DNA of 64,000 nt from Symbiodinium natans (GCA_905221605.1 CAJNDS010000667.1:1-64000); one strand, 5' to 3'; numbered from the stretch's first letter, positions 44,549 through 54,097 are shown. Translations and numbers: made by a program. The notes: generated from the sequence alone by a model not told the origin.

Positions 44549-45826
44549 GCTGCCGCCCTGAGCACCATGTTGGAAGGCGGGATGGTTGCCCTGGCAACCC
44601 TTGATTCGGCACGCATGCACTCGCTTGCATCCCTTGTTCTGGCAGCCCCGCTTGATGTTGAAAGCATAGCACAACTCCCGGCCATCAGGTGTCTTTGAAA
44701 CCAGATCAAACCAGCTGTCGCCCACCTTGATCCGTCCATCTGTCTTGGAACCTGTCTTGCCGGAGCCCTTGCCGCGTCCCTTGTCACCTTTCTCCCCTTT
44801 GCGAGACCACTTCAAAGGAGGCAACTGAGCTTGCTCATCGTGGCCGGAACGCCTCGCAAGAGCCACTTGCGATGTAAAATGAAGTTCCTTGAGTTCAGTG
44901 TTGCGGGTTGCCTCGTGCAACGTGGTGGCTAAGGAGGATCCGGTTTTGTGGGCTTCCTTGATGGCCCATTTCCTCATCTCATATTCGTACTGCAGGAGCA
45001 CACCCCAGGGAACGGGCAGAGTATGACGGTCCTGGCCTGCCATGGAACTCGAGGGCATAGCAGAAGACACCTGCAGCGTGTAGCAACGGTCACCCAGCAG
45101 GTACTCCAAATACCGGTCAAAGTGGCTCAGCTCCAATTCCTGAAGGTAAGCCCGACCCCGGCACTTGGCAGACAACATGACCCAAGTGGATGCTTCCAAG
45201 CGAATCTTTGCACGAAGATCCTCGGTGCCTTGAGGGAGTTTTCCCTTGGGCTTCTGACGGGTGACTCGGAGCCGACCTTGGTTATCCAACACCGTCTGCA
45301 GTTGCAACGAGTTCGCCTCCTTGCGGGAGATGACCTCATCCAAGTAGGAAGCAGTTGGCTCGCCATTTTCAATCTGCTCAAGCTTATGTGCCAAGTACTC
45401 CGCAGCGGGTTCCTCGGCCTCAGTGACGGCATATCCGCGTACAGTCTCCAAAGCCAAACGCATCGCGGCCCGATCTGAGGCCGCCAGGGGCTTCTGCATG
45501 CCCAAAACCTTGGCTTCGGCTTTGAGTTTGGCCTCCTCCTCACGGAGGAGGCGGGCAGCTTCCCAACTCGTCACCAAACAAGCGATCCTTGCCCGATCAG
45601 CCGCAGTGTCCGGCCGGATCCCAAAATCGGCCGAGATAGCTGTGCGCACCGCGGCGCGATCATCTGCAAAAACCGCAAAAGTACGGACATTCTTGTAGTG
45701 TTGTGCCACCGAATACTGCAAAGCTAAATCCACGCCATGCTCCTCCAGAAGATAAAGGAAATCGGAGTCCACATTGACTCGAAGATACTCCCTCTGTTGC
45801 TCCGGAGTGGGTGCAGCAGCCGCCAT
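44546..45826 (-). CDS. gag: Element 2 Gag-like protein with C-terminal CCCH zinc fingers (426 aa)
   Basis: ATG at 45826 (45826-45824). Mostly alpha-helical, charged protein; N-terminal part shares LALQY...KNVRTFA..AD, AEAKVLGM and the ENGEPTAS region with the element 1 gag. A basic Gly/Lys linker (GEKGDKGRGKGSGK) precedes CYAFNIKRGCQNKGCKRVH (C-x8-C-x4-C-x3-H, a CCCH finger) and a second CRIKGCQGNH...H cluster, consistent with nucleic-acid binding. It lies between YR and the polyprotein and ends in TGA in phase with the latter. Gag identity rests on position, zinc finger and pairing with the element 1 copy. Confidence 0.85.
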   Translation of the reverse strand: MAAAAPTPEQQREYLRVNVDSDFLYLLEEHGVDLALQYSVAQHYKNVRTFAVFADDRAAVRTAISADFGIRPDTAADRARIACLVTSWEAARLLREEEAKLKAEAKVLGMQKPLAASDRAAMRLALETVRGYAVTEAEEPAAEYLAHKLEQIENGEPTASYLDEVISRKEANSLQLQTVLDNQGRLRVTRQKPKGKLPQGTEDLRAKIRLEASTWVMLSAKCRGRAYLQELELSHFDRYLEYLLGDRCYTLQVSSAMPSSSMAGQDRHTLPVPWGVLLQYEYEMRKWAIKEAHKTGSSLATTLHEATRNTELKELHFTSQVALARRSGHDEQAQLPPLKWSRKGEKGDKGRGKGSGKTGSKTDGRIKVGDSWFDLVSKTPDGRELCYAFNIKRGCQNKGCKRVHACRIKGCQGNHPAFQHGAQGGS

Positions 45827-46257
45827 GATACGTGATCAAGATCAAATTAAGTTCAAAGGCACAAAACCTAAAAGAAACGAATCAAAACTTATCGCCTGAC
45901 AGGTGAGAACTCCCGCAACCTCTGACAAGCTGAAAAGATGAGAGAATTCCTGACACTGACAACGGACATTTGAGCCTGCATCCACAGGCACCCGGCTGTC
46001 TGAAAGGCATCTGATAGCCGCCCAAACGGTTCAAGCTGACATTCTGACATGGAGAAACTGACAGGGCACATGCAGACCGCTGAAAGCCCATAAACTGAAA
46101 GAGCATGGAGCGTGACTCCCAAACCCCCAAATCCACAAATCCACCAGAACAACAGCTGAAAACCCGGAGTTTTCAGATGCAAGTCGGATCGCTTGCACAG
46201 AAGTCAATCCCAGTCCGCCTCCATGGGCTGAGATCACAGCTAAGCCACACGTCAACT
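45827..46257 (-). other. YR-gag intergenic region of element 2
   Basis: 431 bp with no coding frame of note between the YR stop and the gag ATG. The corresponding gap in element 1 (49948-50355) is 408 bp. It may hold a promoter or trans-splice acceptor for gag; no specific motif was identified. Confidence 0.6.
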
Positions 46258-48267
46258 CTACTCATCATCCGGAGGATCCTCAATCTCCGTGGAAGACGAA
46301 TCTCCCGAGCTAGAAGACAAAGTATCAGCCCCCTGATCCCGATAGCAGAGCTTGCAAAAGCTATCCGCAACGCTCGGTGTGACCTCCCAGATGTCCTCAA
46401 CCTGGAAACATGAGCTGGGGCATACCCAACATCCATCACGAATGTGCAGTCGACGATGTCGTGAGTGTCGGCTGACGCTGGCCCAAAAGGGAGATGGTTT
46501 TGATCCCACATCCGGATTCTCCACTGCAGTGACTGGGGGTTCTGGCACCAAACCAAAAGCCGAGTTATCCAGTAGAGGCCAGCGTTGATTCAGCACGGTG
46601 TGTCCATTGACCGAACGAAGGATCTTGAAAGGTCTGATCAAAGGATCGGGGTCCTCGCCACGACCCCTCAACCAAGCGGCCAGCTGATCAAAAAGCTCAT
46701 CCTCATCGTACCCCGGCGCACCGCCAGACAAATGGTCGCAAACCAAACGCTGCACATCGTGAACAATCTGCCGGCAGGTGTGAATGTAATCAGCGCTCTG
46801 CTGCAGGCCCACGTGCCATCGACCAAGGTAGTCCCGACGCTCCTTCGGCTCCCCAAATGTGGCCGCCAAAGTGGGAAGGACGTGTCTCATGCTATGACCA
46901 GTCCAAAATAAATAACAGGCGCTCGGGACCAGCGTCGTACCACTGTTTTGCCACGTCTGATCCGTAACCTTGATCCGTCGGGGGACTTTTAGAAGAGACC
47001 AAACCGTCCGCAGGTATCCTGATATGATCTCGGGCCGAGCAAACTTGAGGACGGGTTCCTCCAAATCCGGACTGGCCTGCCAAACCAAATACGTCCGGGT
47101 TCTGTAACCAAAAGAAAACCAGAGTTTCAAACCCACATCCAACCAATCCTGGCCCGAGAGGTTGGCGTCTCGACGTATGAAGAAAGGAACCTCAGCCACC
47201 TTCTTGTCGTGACCAGTGGTCTTTGTATGTGTCAAGACACCCTTCAGCCCCGATGCATAGAGAAACAATCTGTTCACATCGATGCCCTGCAAGTCTGAGA
47301 CCCTCATGCATGCCCAAACGCAGATCAAACACGCCCAGGCCAAGCAGCGTCCATATGTCGGGTTTTCCTGCGCACAAACGAAGATCTCCAAAGCAACGAG
47401 CATCGAGACTGTCAGAGGTGGAGCCTGCTTATGTGAAGTTCTGCCTTCCTTCAGATCTGCCATATAACTCTTGGAGGCCGAAACGACCAATCGATCCTTC
47501 GAAAGTTGTGCAGGGGTAGGGACCTGACCAGCATCCTCCAGGACAGATAATGCAGCCATGAACTCATCGATGCAAGTCTTGGTCCCTACCTCCTGCTCCA
47601 AGAAGACCAAATAGTCCAAAACATCCCCAGCAATTTTCGGGAAAACGACGTTCTTAACATTCTGAAACCATTGTCGCGCCTTCTTCCAGCACCTGGCTCG
47701 ATTCCTCAGAGTTTTGGAACGCCTAACACCCAAGGCACGGAACGCAAAATTTGCCCGCTGTTCTTCGGTGTCTGCTGGCACATCGCAAATTGGCAGCTTT
47801 GCTTCCAGCATGATTTGTACCAGAACCATGCCCCAAAACTTCTTTGCCACCTTCTCAGCTTCTGCCGGAGACCCAGTATTTCCAGACAACCAACGAATCT
47901 GTGATCTGCTGACCTTCTTCTGCAGCTCAATCGAACCACTCACTTGTTGCGAATATACGTCTGAAGCAGCAGGAGTATCACGGACGAAAGCTTCCACTTT
48001 CCGCGCCTTGCTCAAAATCTTTAGTTGCAGCCGTTTCAACATATCTGTCTGGCCTGAAATCCATGTCCAAAGGAGTTCACCCTCTCGTTCCAGGTCCGAT
48101 TGATCCAGGCCCTCTGTCGCCTGTCCAATCAGAATTGCACAGTCATCCGCATCATCGACTGCACAAGCCACATGCCAGGGGGTTGCATAAAATTTTCTAA
48201 TCAGTGGGACACAGCTGCAGCCACTCTCCTGTAAAGAAGACCACAATCGGTCCTCCATCCTGATCAA
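46258..48267 (-). CDS. Element 2 tyrosine recombinase (669 aa)
   Basis: ATG at 48267, 57 bp inside A1's inner edge. Catalytic set: Arg322 in CMRVSDL, Lys349 in THTKTTG, His458-x-x-Arg461 in TGHSMRH, Trp484 in LGRW, and the nucleophile Tyr494 in SADYIHT. Residues 1-250 are Lys/Arg-rich and would form the DNA-binding part. A C-terminal extension after the catalytic domain has RRLHIRDGCWVC and SFCKLC, a Cys cluster also present in the element 1 copy, then an acidic Ser/Asp/Glu tail. It would integrate a circular double-stranded intermediate without target duplication, matching the clean insertion seen here. Intact, so possibly active. Confidence 0.93.
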   Translation of the reverse strand: MIRMEDRLWSSLQESGCSCVPLIRKFYATPWHVACAVDDADDCAILIGQATEGLDQSDLEREGELLWTWISGQTDMLKRLQLKILSKARKVEAFVRDTPAASDVYSQQVSGSIELQKKVSRSQIRWLSGNTGSPAEAEKVAKKFWGMVLVQIMLEAKLPICDVPADTEEQRANFAFRALGVRRSKTLRNRARCWKKARQWFQNVKNVVFPKIAGDVLDYLVFLEQEVGTKTCIDEFMAALSVLEDAGQVPTPAQLSKDRLVVSASKSYMADLKEGRTSHKQAPPLTVSMLVALEIFVCAQENPTYGRCLAWACLICVWACMRVSDLQGIDVNRLFLYASGLKGVLTHTKTTGHDKKVAEVPFFIRRDANLSGQDWLDVGLKLWFSFGYRTRTYLVWQASPDLEEPVLKFARPEIISGYLRTVWSLLKVPRRIKVTDQTWQNSGTTLVPSACYLFWTGHSMRHVLPTLAATFGEPKERRDYLGRWHVGLQQSADYIHTCRQIVHDVQRLVCDHLSGGAPGYDEDELFDQLAAWLRGRGEDPDPLIRPFKILRSVNGHTVLNQRWPLLDNSAFGLVPEPPVTAVENPDVGSKPSPFWASVSRHSRHRRLHIRDGCWVCPSSCFQVEDIWEVTPSVADSFCKLCYRDQGADTLSSSSGDSSSTEIEDPPDDE

Positions 48268-48324
48268 ACAAACCCATCTTATGAAACCATTGCGCGAAGA
48301 TGTCCCTCCAAGGGACGCCCCCCT

Positions 48325-48689
48325 GACATCAAAACTAAAAGGCCTCCAAGGCCCTACCTAACTCCACCTTCCGTTTGCCCCAAAATGTTGCACGAACATC
48401 GACTGTACACATGTTTTATCAAAATTGCAATCAATCATACCAATAGCTCTCCAAACTGAAATTTTCATGTGAAATCCGATCTCAAAACAACATGTTCGCA
48501 TGCAGGCTGAAAGTGAACTGACATGACTGAAGAACTGAAAGCAGGCCACATGTGAATCCTCGATCCAAAACCCAAACTTGGGTGGCGACCAAGCTGAAGA
48601 GAATCCACCGCCACCCAACCTCACCCCTCCCCCCTCCCAGGCGAATAGGGGAACAAACTGTTTGGTCCGTTTCACTACCCAAACAAGGC
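48325..48689 (-). repeat. Element 2 A1 repeat (365 bp)
   Basis: Identical to A2 (40181-40545). Its outer edge at 48689 meets gag of element 1. Being at the 5' end it probably contains the transcription start; no core promoter was recognised. Confidence 0.97.
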
Positions 48690-49947
48690 ATGATCCGTCG
48701 CAACCAGAAGTTGAGTATGCAAAGCAAATGAGCCTGCCGTCCGGTGTTCGGCTGGCCAGCTCCCCCTTTCCTTTGCCCTTCCGCTCCTTTCCTATGTCTC
48801 CACCTCCCTTACCTTTCTTATCCTTGCCTTTCGGGGGTTTGCCTCCTCCTTTCTGCCACTTCCATGGCTGCTCGCCACCAAAGTCGGGATAAGCGTTTTG
48901 ACGCTTCCAACCATCGCCCTTCCAGCCATCCCCTTTGATCCGATGTCCTCCCAATGCGATGGGCGCCGTAAAGAATTGCTCTTTCAGCTGTGGATCATCG
49001 CACACCTCCTTGAGCGTAACTCGTAGCTCTCTGGATTCTCGAACTGCACGCTTGATGGCTTCTTTGCGTAATTCGTACTCATACGTCAGCATGACGGTCC
49101 AGGGTGGTCGAAGCGTCATTTGATCCTGCTTGCCGGATCCCTTGCTGCCTGTGGGGATTTGCATGCGATAGACTTTCTCTCCCAGCAGATAGTTCGCGTA
49201 GTCCAACCAGATCGTCGGATTCATGCCTGTGAAGAGCACCTTGTTGCGATACTTTGAAGCCAGATAACAGAAAGCCGTCCCCTCAACACGCAGCACTGCA
49301 CGAAGCTCCTCAGTGTTCTGAGGCATCACCCCCTTAGCCCGTTGCTTGACGATCCGCACATGACCCCCAGTGTCCACTGAAGTTTGTAACCCCATGGTCT
49401 TCACTTGCTTCCGGCTTGTAACTTCTGAAAGGCTCGACGCTGACAACTCCCCATTCTCGATCTCCTCCATCTTCGTGGAAACATAGTCGTCCGAAGGCTC
49501 AAAGCTCTCCTCCACTTTACCATATGTTGCCTCAAAAGATGCACGCATGGCTTGACGTTCTGTCTGCGTAACCGGTCTCGTGATCCCAAGAACTTTGGCC
49601 TCTGCACGTAGCTCAGATTCCTTCGAACTGTATTCCTTGCATGACTCCCATGCTGAAACCACTGATGCAACAGCCGCACGTGTCACTTGATCTGCAGGTT
49701 CCAGGGTATGATCTGTTTTTAGGGCCTCCCGCACCCCGGTCCGTGAATCCGCATATGCTGCAAACCTCTTCACATTCTTGAAATCACTCCCCAATTTGTA
49801 CTGCAGTGCGAGGGGCACTCCACACTCCTGGAGGATATGAAGCAGATCAGACGTGAGGTTCTTGTCCAGGTAGTCCAGCGCATCATCGTTCGATACGCCG
49901 GCCGGCAGCGTGAGTGCAGCCGGCGGGCCGGGCGGTGGCCCCGCCAT
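48690..49947 (-). CDS. gag: Element 1 Gag-like protein, 5' part (interrupted by element 2)
   Basis: The first ATG, giving MAGPPPG, is at 49947; an upstream GTG is unlikely to be used. Shares LALQY...KNVKRFA.YAD, AEAKVLGI, ENGELSAS and YEYELRKEAIKRA with the element 2 gag. A Gly/Lys-rich linker (KGKDKKGKGGGD) precedes CFAYSTSGCDGS, where element 2 interrupts the zinc finger. The final codons lie at 39901-39795. With element 2 in place, the frame instead reads into the A1 repeat for about 110 codons of unrelated sequence. Confidence 0.88.
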
Positions 49948-50355
49948 TGCAATGCGATCCGATTGCACCACCTTACAGATGCATCAATCCTGACCAAGCG
50001 TTTAGGACGCAAATCAGGAATACTAAGAACCAAAACGAATTAGAAGAAATCAACCACCTCGCACAAACAAAGAATCTTCCACCGCTTGATCCTGAAAGGA
50101 TCCGATCATAACCAACAAGCTCACTAGTGCAGCACCTACCAGTTCGTGAAGATCCTACGGCCATTTCCACCATGGCCCAACCGGTGCGTCACAACCCGCA
50201 CAACTGAGATTCGCCTGCCACCTCCACCGTGGCCCTTGAGTGCAATTCGCGACTCTTCTGTTGAAAACGCAAGGAGTGCCTGCAACTACCCAAGCAAAAC
50301 TCCCAGCACCCCTCAAGCAAACAAAGCGTAGACCACCCTCGAATCAATCACCTTA
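49948..50355 (-). other. YR-gag intergenic region of element 1
   Basis: 408 bp without a gene, equivalent to 45827-46257 in element 2. Confidence 0.6.
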
Positions 50356-51338
50356 TCACTCGGGGTCTTCACCGGCTGCTCCCAGAGGCTCTTCCTCCGT
50401 AAACTCTGAACCACTGCTGGAGGAGTCAGGGCACGCATCCATCTTTGGCCGGCAGAGTTTGCAAACTGCGTCGGCGATCCCCTCCTTCAAGACGAAAACG
50501 GGAGTCGTCTCAGCACATCGCTCCTGCCGCACCGCGCAGCTCTTGCTCAAGTGCAATCGACGAAATCCCCGGCGTGAAATTGTAATGAAGTATGGTGCCT
50601 CCGGCATGTCATCGACTTCCACAGCCGAATACGGTCCAGGAAGTGTTGCATCCATGGAACCAGCTGAAGCGACCACGCGATCAGGCCCCACCTTCATACA
50701 GGGAAATTTCCCATTCAAAGACCACCATTGCTTCTCATCATCCCAAAGCAAAACCTCATGTCCCAGAACCACGGCAGCGCCATTTATGCCATTATCGTCA
50801 GCAAAGGCCTTGATAGAATGAAGCAGCTCCTCTTCCATGTATCCACCGTCTGCGTTTCCCAGCAAAAGGCATTTCGAAACATGATTTTGAATCGCCTGTA
50901 CCACCTGCCGACTAGTCAGAATGTAATCCTGCGATCCATGCTGCGCATACGCCCAACGCCCCAAGAAATCCCGGCGGTCCTTCTCAACTCCCAGGGCCGC
51001 TGCCAGACTTGGTAGAGTGTGTCGCGCGCTATGTCCCGACCAAAACATCACGAGCTGATCGGGGACCAAGCGCGTCCTGTTCAAGCCCCAAGTATTCCCA
51101 CTGCCTCGGACCGGCGCCATGAGCGACTTGAGCAGTCGTCTGCATTGAATAGCCAGCCCTTCGCCATCCATGTAAACACGACTGCCATGATCCCAATCTT
51201 CCGTGAAAATTGGACAAAGAAAATCCCTCGACCACCTCAGCTCCGCCGATGACGCCAATCGGGATCCTTCGAGCATCCAATCAAATCCTGACAGTCCTGC
51301 CACTCTCGAGAAGAGAGCGCGGGACGCCTGAATAATAT
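50356..51338 (-). pseudogene. Element 1 tyrosine recombinase, N-terminally truncated
   Basis: The frame is continuous with YR homology up to about 51338 and has a methionine-type start at 51303. Counting from there: His91-x-x-Arg94 in SGHSARHT, Trp117 in LGRW, Tyr127 in SQDYILT. The region that should hold the first Arg (RVSDL) and Lys is missing, so the protein cannot be active. The C-terminus keeps RRLHLSKSC and AVCKLC, then an acidic tail, as in element 2. The break coincides with an AT-rich stretch attributed to the neighbouring element. Confidence 0.9.
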
Positions 51339-51618
51339 GAATCCTGCATTTTGTTCGTTCCTTTCATAATATAATTGTTGGGGCCTTTAATAATATAATA
51401 ATAATATCCCAAAAGCACATTTAAAGGCCCCATTAATACTATAATAATAATATACGGGCTTCATATGTATTTCATTCTCTAATTTCATTCGTTCGTACGC
51501 TTCTTTAAATCCCCCGAAAGATATGAACGTATGAACAATTAGTATGCGCGTACACCCCTTATAATACAATTGAATAATATGAACTATATTTTATAAGGAA
51601 TTAGTATTTTATTAGGAA
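51339..51618 (-). other. AT-rich 3' tail with an 11-bp hairpin
   Basis: ATAATA-type repeats and two copies of AGGAATTAGTA (about 51596-51625). GGGGCCTTTAA (51380-51390) and TTAAAGGCCCC (51421-51431) are perfect inverted arms with a 30-base loop. It lies between the last polyprotein stop and the broken YR of element 1, as a 3' UTR would. Confidence 0.6.
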
Positions 51619-52485
51619 TTAGTACCAAGATTCTAGGATCTCTTCATAATTATCCTCAGGCTCCTGAGGCCCCGGCGCATGGTCAGCACTGAGCGTGCGA
51701 AGCTGGCATATAGCCTGCATTGCGGTCGCCGCAAGGACCTGTGGACCTGGGTGGCTAAGGACCTGCCACGGTGGTAGGTCGGCTGCAACTGGCGCGGGAG
51801 GTGGCCTCCCATGTGGAATTCGCGGCTCGATCCTACTGACCTCCCCCACTGGGTATTCTCCAACACGTGGAGGAATCGGCGGTGTGGGAGGGCGAGGACT
51901 ATTATCCGGCCAGCAGACCCTAGGTGGATTAGGTGATGGAGTTTGCCAGGGCCCGGGAGACAGGGCTGTCTCCCTACCCGCTCCTTGTTCGGTGACAACA
52001 CTCGCCCAAGGGGGAAGGTCTATCGCGTCACCAGGCAAAGCACTGTGCGTGGACACCGCTCGCCCCATGAGGGCACTGCCATGCGGCATGATGCCGATGC
52101 CTGGCCTCCATGCATGCAGGAGAAAACAGCGAACCGTGGGTTGCCGGGCGAAGCAGACGGCGTTGCTGTTTCTCAAAAAGGCAGAATGGTCCAGACACAA
52201 CAAGGGTTGTATTTCCGGCGGAAAGTATCGGCACCAACCGGCAGCATCGAATTCGTGAGGCAGGGTGACGCCGGCTTGCATCTGCCTGGTCATTGCGATA
52301 TCACTGGTCCCTAAAGTGGCAAGTGCAGTGAGTTGCCCTCTCCTGGCAACGTGGACTTGGAGCACTTGCGCTCCAACCCGGATCGCGTACGGTTGACAGG
52401 CATACGACTCCATGGCATCACTCACCGAACATGGCAGGCCAAACTCATGTGACAACCCCACAGACAGCGGAGAACCACGAGGCAA
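51619..52485 (-). CDS. Unknown polyprotein segment, C-terminal (288 aa)
   Basis: A minus-strand frame ending in a short acidic tail (NYEEILESWY). The middle is Pro-rich (residues about 180-240). No family recognised. Treated as the 3' end of the mobile-element polyprotein because it lies in the same strand and series and is followed by the AT-rich tail. The start shown is the first in-frame methionine; the true frame probably continues from upstream segments after an indel. Confidence 0.45.
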   Translation of the reverse strand: MPRGSPLSVGLSHEFGLPCSVSDAMESYACQPYAIRVGAQVLQVHVARRGQLTALATLGTSDIAMTRQMQAGVTLPHEFDAAGWCRYFPPEIQPLLCLDHSAFLRNSNAVCFARQPTVRCFLLHAWRPGIGIMPHGSALMGRAVSTHSALPGDAIDLPPWASVVTEQGAGRETALSPGPWQTPSPNPPRVCWPDNSPRPPTPPIPPRVGEYPVGEVSRIEPRIPHGRPPPAPVAADLPPWQVLSHPGPQVLAATAMQAICQLRTLSADHAPGPQEPEDNYEEILESWY

Positions 52486-52932
52486 CCTCCAGACACCAAG
52501 ATCCCTGGAAAGCCCTTACAAGAACAAGGGAGGGACACCAGGAAAGGGAGGACCAAACAAAAACCACAGCGCACAGGAGAGAAGAAGCAGAGAAGCGAGA
52601 CAAAAACCAGCCAGGAGCGTTACAACCCTCTACACAATGGGTTCCTCGTTCAGTCAGCCAGCCACCCTTAGCTTGAGCCAGGGCACATCCAACGCGCAAC
52701 CTGAAAAGGGATGCAGCGTGTCATCGCAGGTGGCTGTTACTTGTGGCTGCACTGTGCTGCATGTACAAAGCAATGACCTGGAGACGATGGCATCCTTTAC
52801 TTTGTCCGTGCACAGTAGTAGCACCAGAACGCAGGCGTACCTCGGTTGCTGGTCTGTTTGTAGCGGCAACCCAAGGGCCGGCGCGCATAAATCGATTAAA
52901 ATGGAAAAAGGAAGGCACTCTCTACCCTACGA
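52486..52932. other. Gap between polyprotein segments
   Basis: No long minus-strand frame; probably decayed coding sequence. Confidence 0.4.
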
Positions 52933-53919
52933 CTACTCCGGGAGCTCGATATGGTCCGCCAGCAGCCAATCAGGATCGCTCAGCAATGCAGGCCACACCA
53001 CATGCTCCGGGTCCTTGCCGATAACGACCTGGCGGATTGTGAGGCCGGGGGCCCAGGGGTACTGCGTGCGTCCGTAGCCCTTGAAGGCGGTAAAGTGTGA
53101 GTCTTCGGAAAGGGCTTCTGTGACAGGAGGCACGCGATGATTGCCCCGCACCGAGTAGCACATCCGAAGGTGGTGCTGAAAGGTCTCTACGTCCTTTCGT
53201 CCGCCATAGACTAAAATTCGTGTCTCCCCGCCCGTGGGGGCTGGCAGCAAAGAAGGCAGCCTAATGGGGCCCATGCAGACACAAGCCCGGAAGGTCGCAT
53301 GGGCCTCGGAGATTGCAATCTGGTAGGTGATGGTTCCTCCAGAGCCAAGGCCCATGAGAGTGGGCAAGGAGATGCGAGGGCTCGCATCACGTTGGACGGC
53401 CAGTAGGAGCGGTAGAATTTCCATTGTATACACTGCCTTGGTCCAGGCAGCACCGTCAGGCAGCATCCAGGCAGGCGGTGAGCCTGCTTGTCCCGCCACA
53501 GGCCATGCGCAGGCAATGACGGCCTTTTTGAAAGCCAGGTTGCTCCACAGATACTCGATGGCCCCTTGCCAAGGCAGTGGGTGCATATTCTCCACATAGA
53601 AATGTCCACAACCAGGGAGGAGAAGCACTATCGAGATGGCTTCCCCTGCATCCGCACTCGGCCGGGATACAACAAAGGGGAGGGTTGAACTGCCATGGCT
53701 CGCCGTAATCCAGGTGTTTTCACGCCCAGCTACGAGCGGAGGGGCGACCAATGGAGGAGGCTGCAGGTTTTCCATGCCAAGGGGCTCTTGCAATGCCATG
53801 GCGAAGAAGAGGCAGCCTACCCAATTGATGGGGCAAGGTAGAGGAAGACTGGGCAGTCTTGCCTGAGAGCCGTGCCGTCCAGCGCAAAGAATGTCACACA
53901 ACAACAAGCTTGCTCCCAA
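52933..53919 (-). CDS. Unknown polyprotein segment with GCGHFYVE motif (328 aa)
   Basis: Contains GCGHFYVENMHPLPWQGAI (residues about 102-120), AWPVAGQ, then MEILPLLLAVQRD. The GCGHFYVE block recurs in the fragment at 34700-34965, so this is part of a repeated family rather than a chance frame. No known domain is recognised. In series with neighbouring minus-strand frames. Confidence 0.55.
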   Translation of the reverse strand: MGASLLLCDILCAGRHGSQARLPSLPLPCPINWVGCLFFAMALQEPLGMENLQPPPLVAPPLVAGRENTWITASHGSSTLPFVVSRPSADAGEAISIVLLLPGCGHFYVENMHPLPWQGAIEYLWSNLAFKKAVIACAWPVAGQAGSPPAWMLPDGAAWTKAVYTMEILPLLLAVQRDASPRISLPTLMGLGSGGTITYQIAISEAHATFRACVCMGPIRLPSLLPAPTGGETRILVYGGRKDVETFQHHLRMCYSVRGNHRVPPVTEALSEDSHFTAFKGYGRTQYPWAPGLTIRQVVIGKDPEHVVWPALLSDPDWLLADHIELPE

Positions 53920-54097
53920 CTTCCCCTGACTCAGCTCCCTTCAGCTGGAGACTACATCAGCAGTATAACATGATCAATGGTTACAACTTTCCAAATCAGT
54001 CAAGACAACAGCATGACAATACAGGAATGCCGCATGACCATGGATAACGACCGATGTACTAGGCCGCCGTTTGTTCCGTATTCGCACAAGGTCAGCG

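Larger units (their letters stand above)
39902..48689 (-). mobile_element. Element 2: complete YR retrotransposon with split direct repeats (about 8.8 kb)
   Basis: Coding order on the minus strand: A1 (48689-48325), tyrosine recombinase (48267-46258), gag (45826-44546), polyprotein with one frameshift (44545-40819), B1 (40787-40545), A2 (40545-40181), 37-bp spacer, B2 (40143-39901). A copies (365 bp) and B copies (243 bp) are each identical, so the insertion is recent. The split-direct-repeat plan A1-ORFs-B1-A2-B2 is that of PAT/Ngaro/VIPER-type YR retrotransposons. It sits inside gag of element 1. The C at 39901/48689 is shared between element and target. Confidence 0.93.
35074..51338 (-). 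mobile_element. Element 1: YR retrotransposon, 5'-truncated, interrupted by element 2
   Basis: Minus-strand order: partial tyrosine recombinase (51338-50356), gag (49947-48690, interrupted, resuming at 39901-39795), methyltransferase-like/2OG-Fe(II)-like/RT/RNase H polyprotein (39794-36027), B1 (36005-35848), A2 (35847-35232), B2 (35231-35074). B copies are identical over 158 bp. The 5' end (A1 and the N-terminal part of YR) is cut off at about 51338 by an AT-rich sequence that appears to be the 3' end of the next element. Without element 2, about 7.5 kb remain. Confidence 0.88.

Noticed and set aside
39901-48689. LTR retrotransposon interpretation of the terminal repeats
   Set aside because: The repeats are not a single pair at both ends but A1...B1-A2-B2; no target duplication, no integrase core domain, and a tyrosine recombinase is present.
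48325-48690. C-terminal part of the uninterrupted frame 49971-48358 as genuine Gag
   Set aside because: After CDGS the frame is read-through into the A1 repeat of element 2; the same peptide is encoded at 40573-40214 in A2. The true C-terminus lies at 39901-39795.
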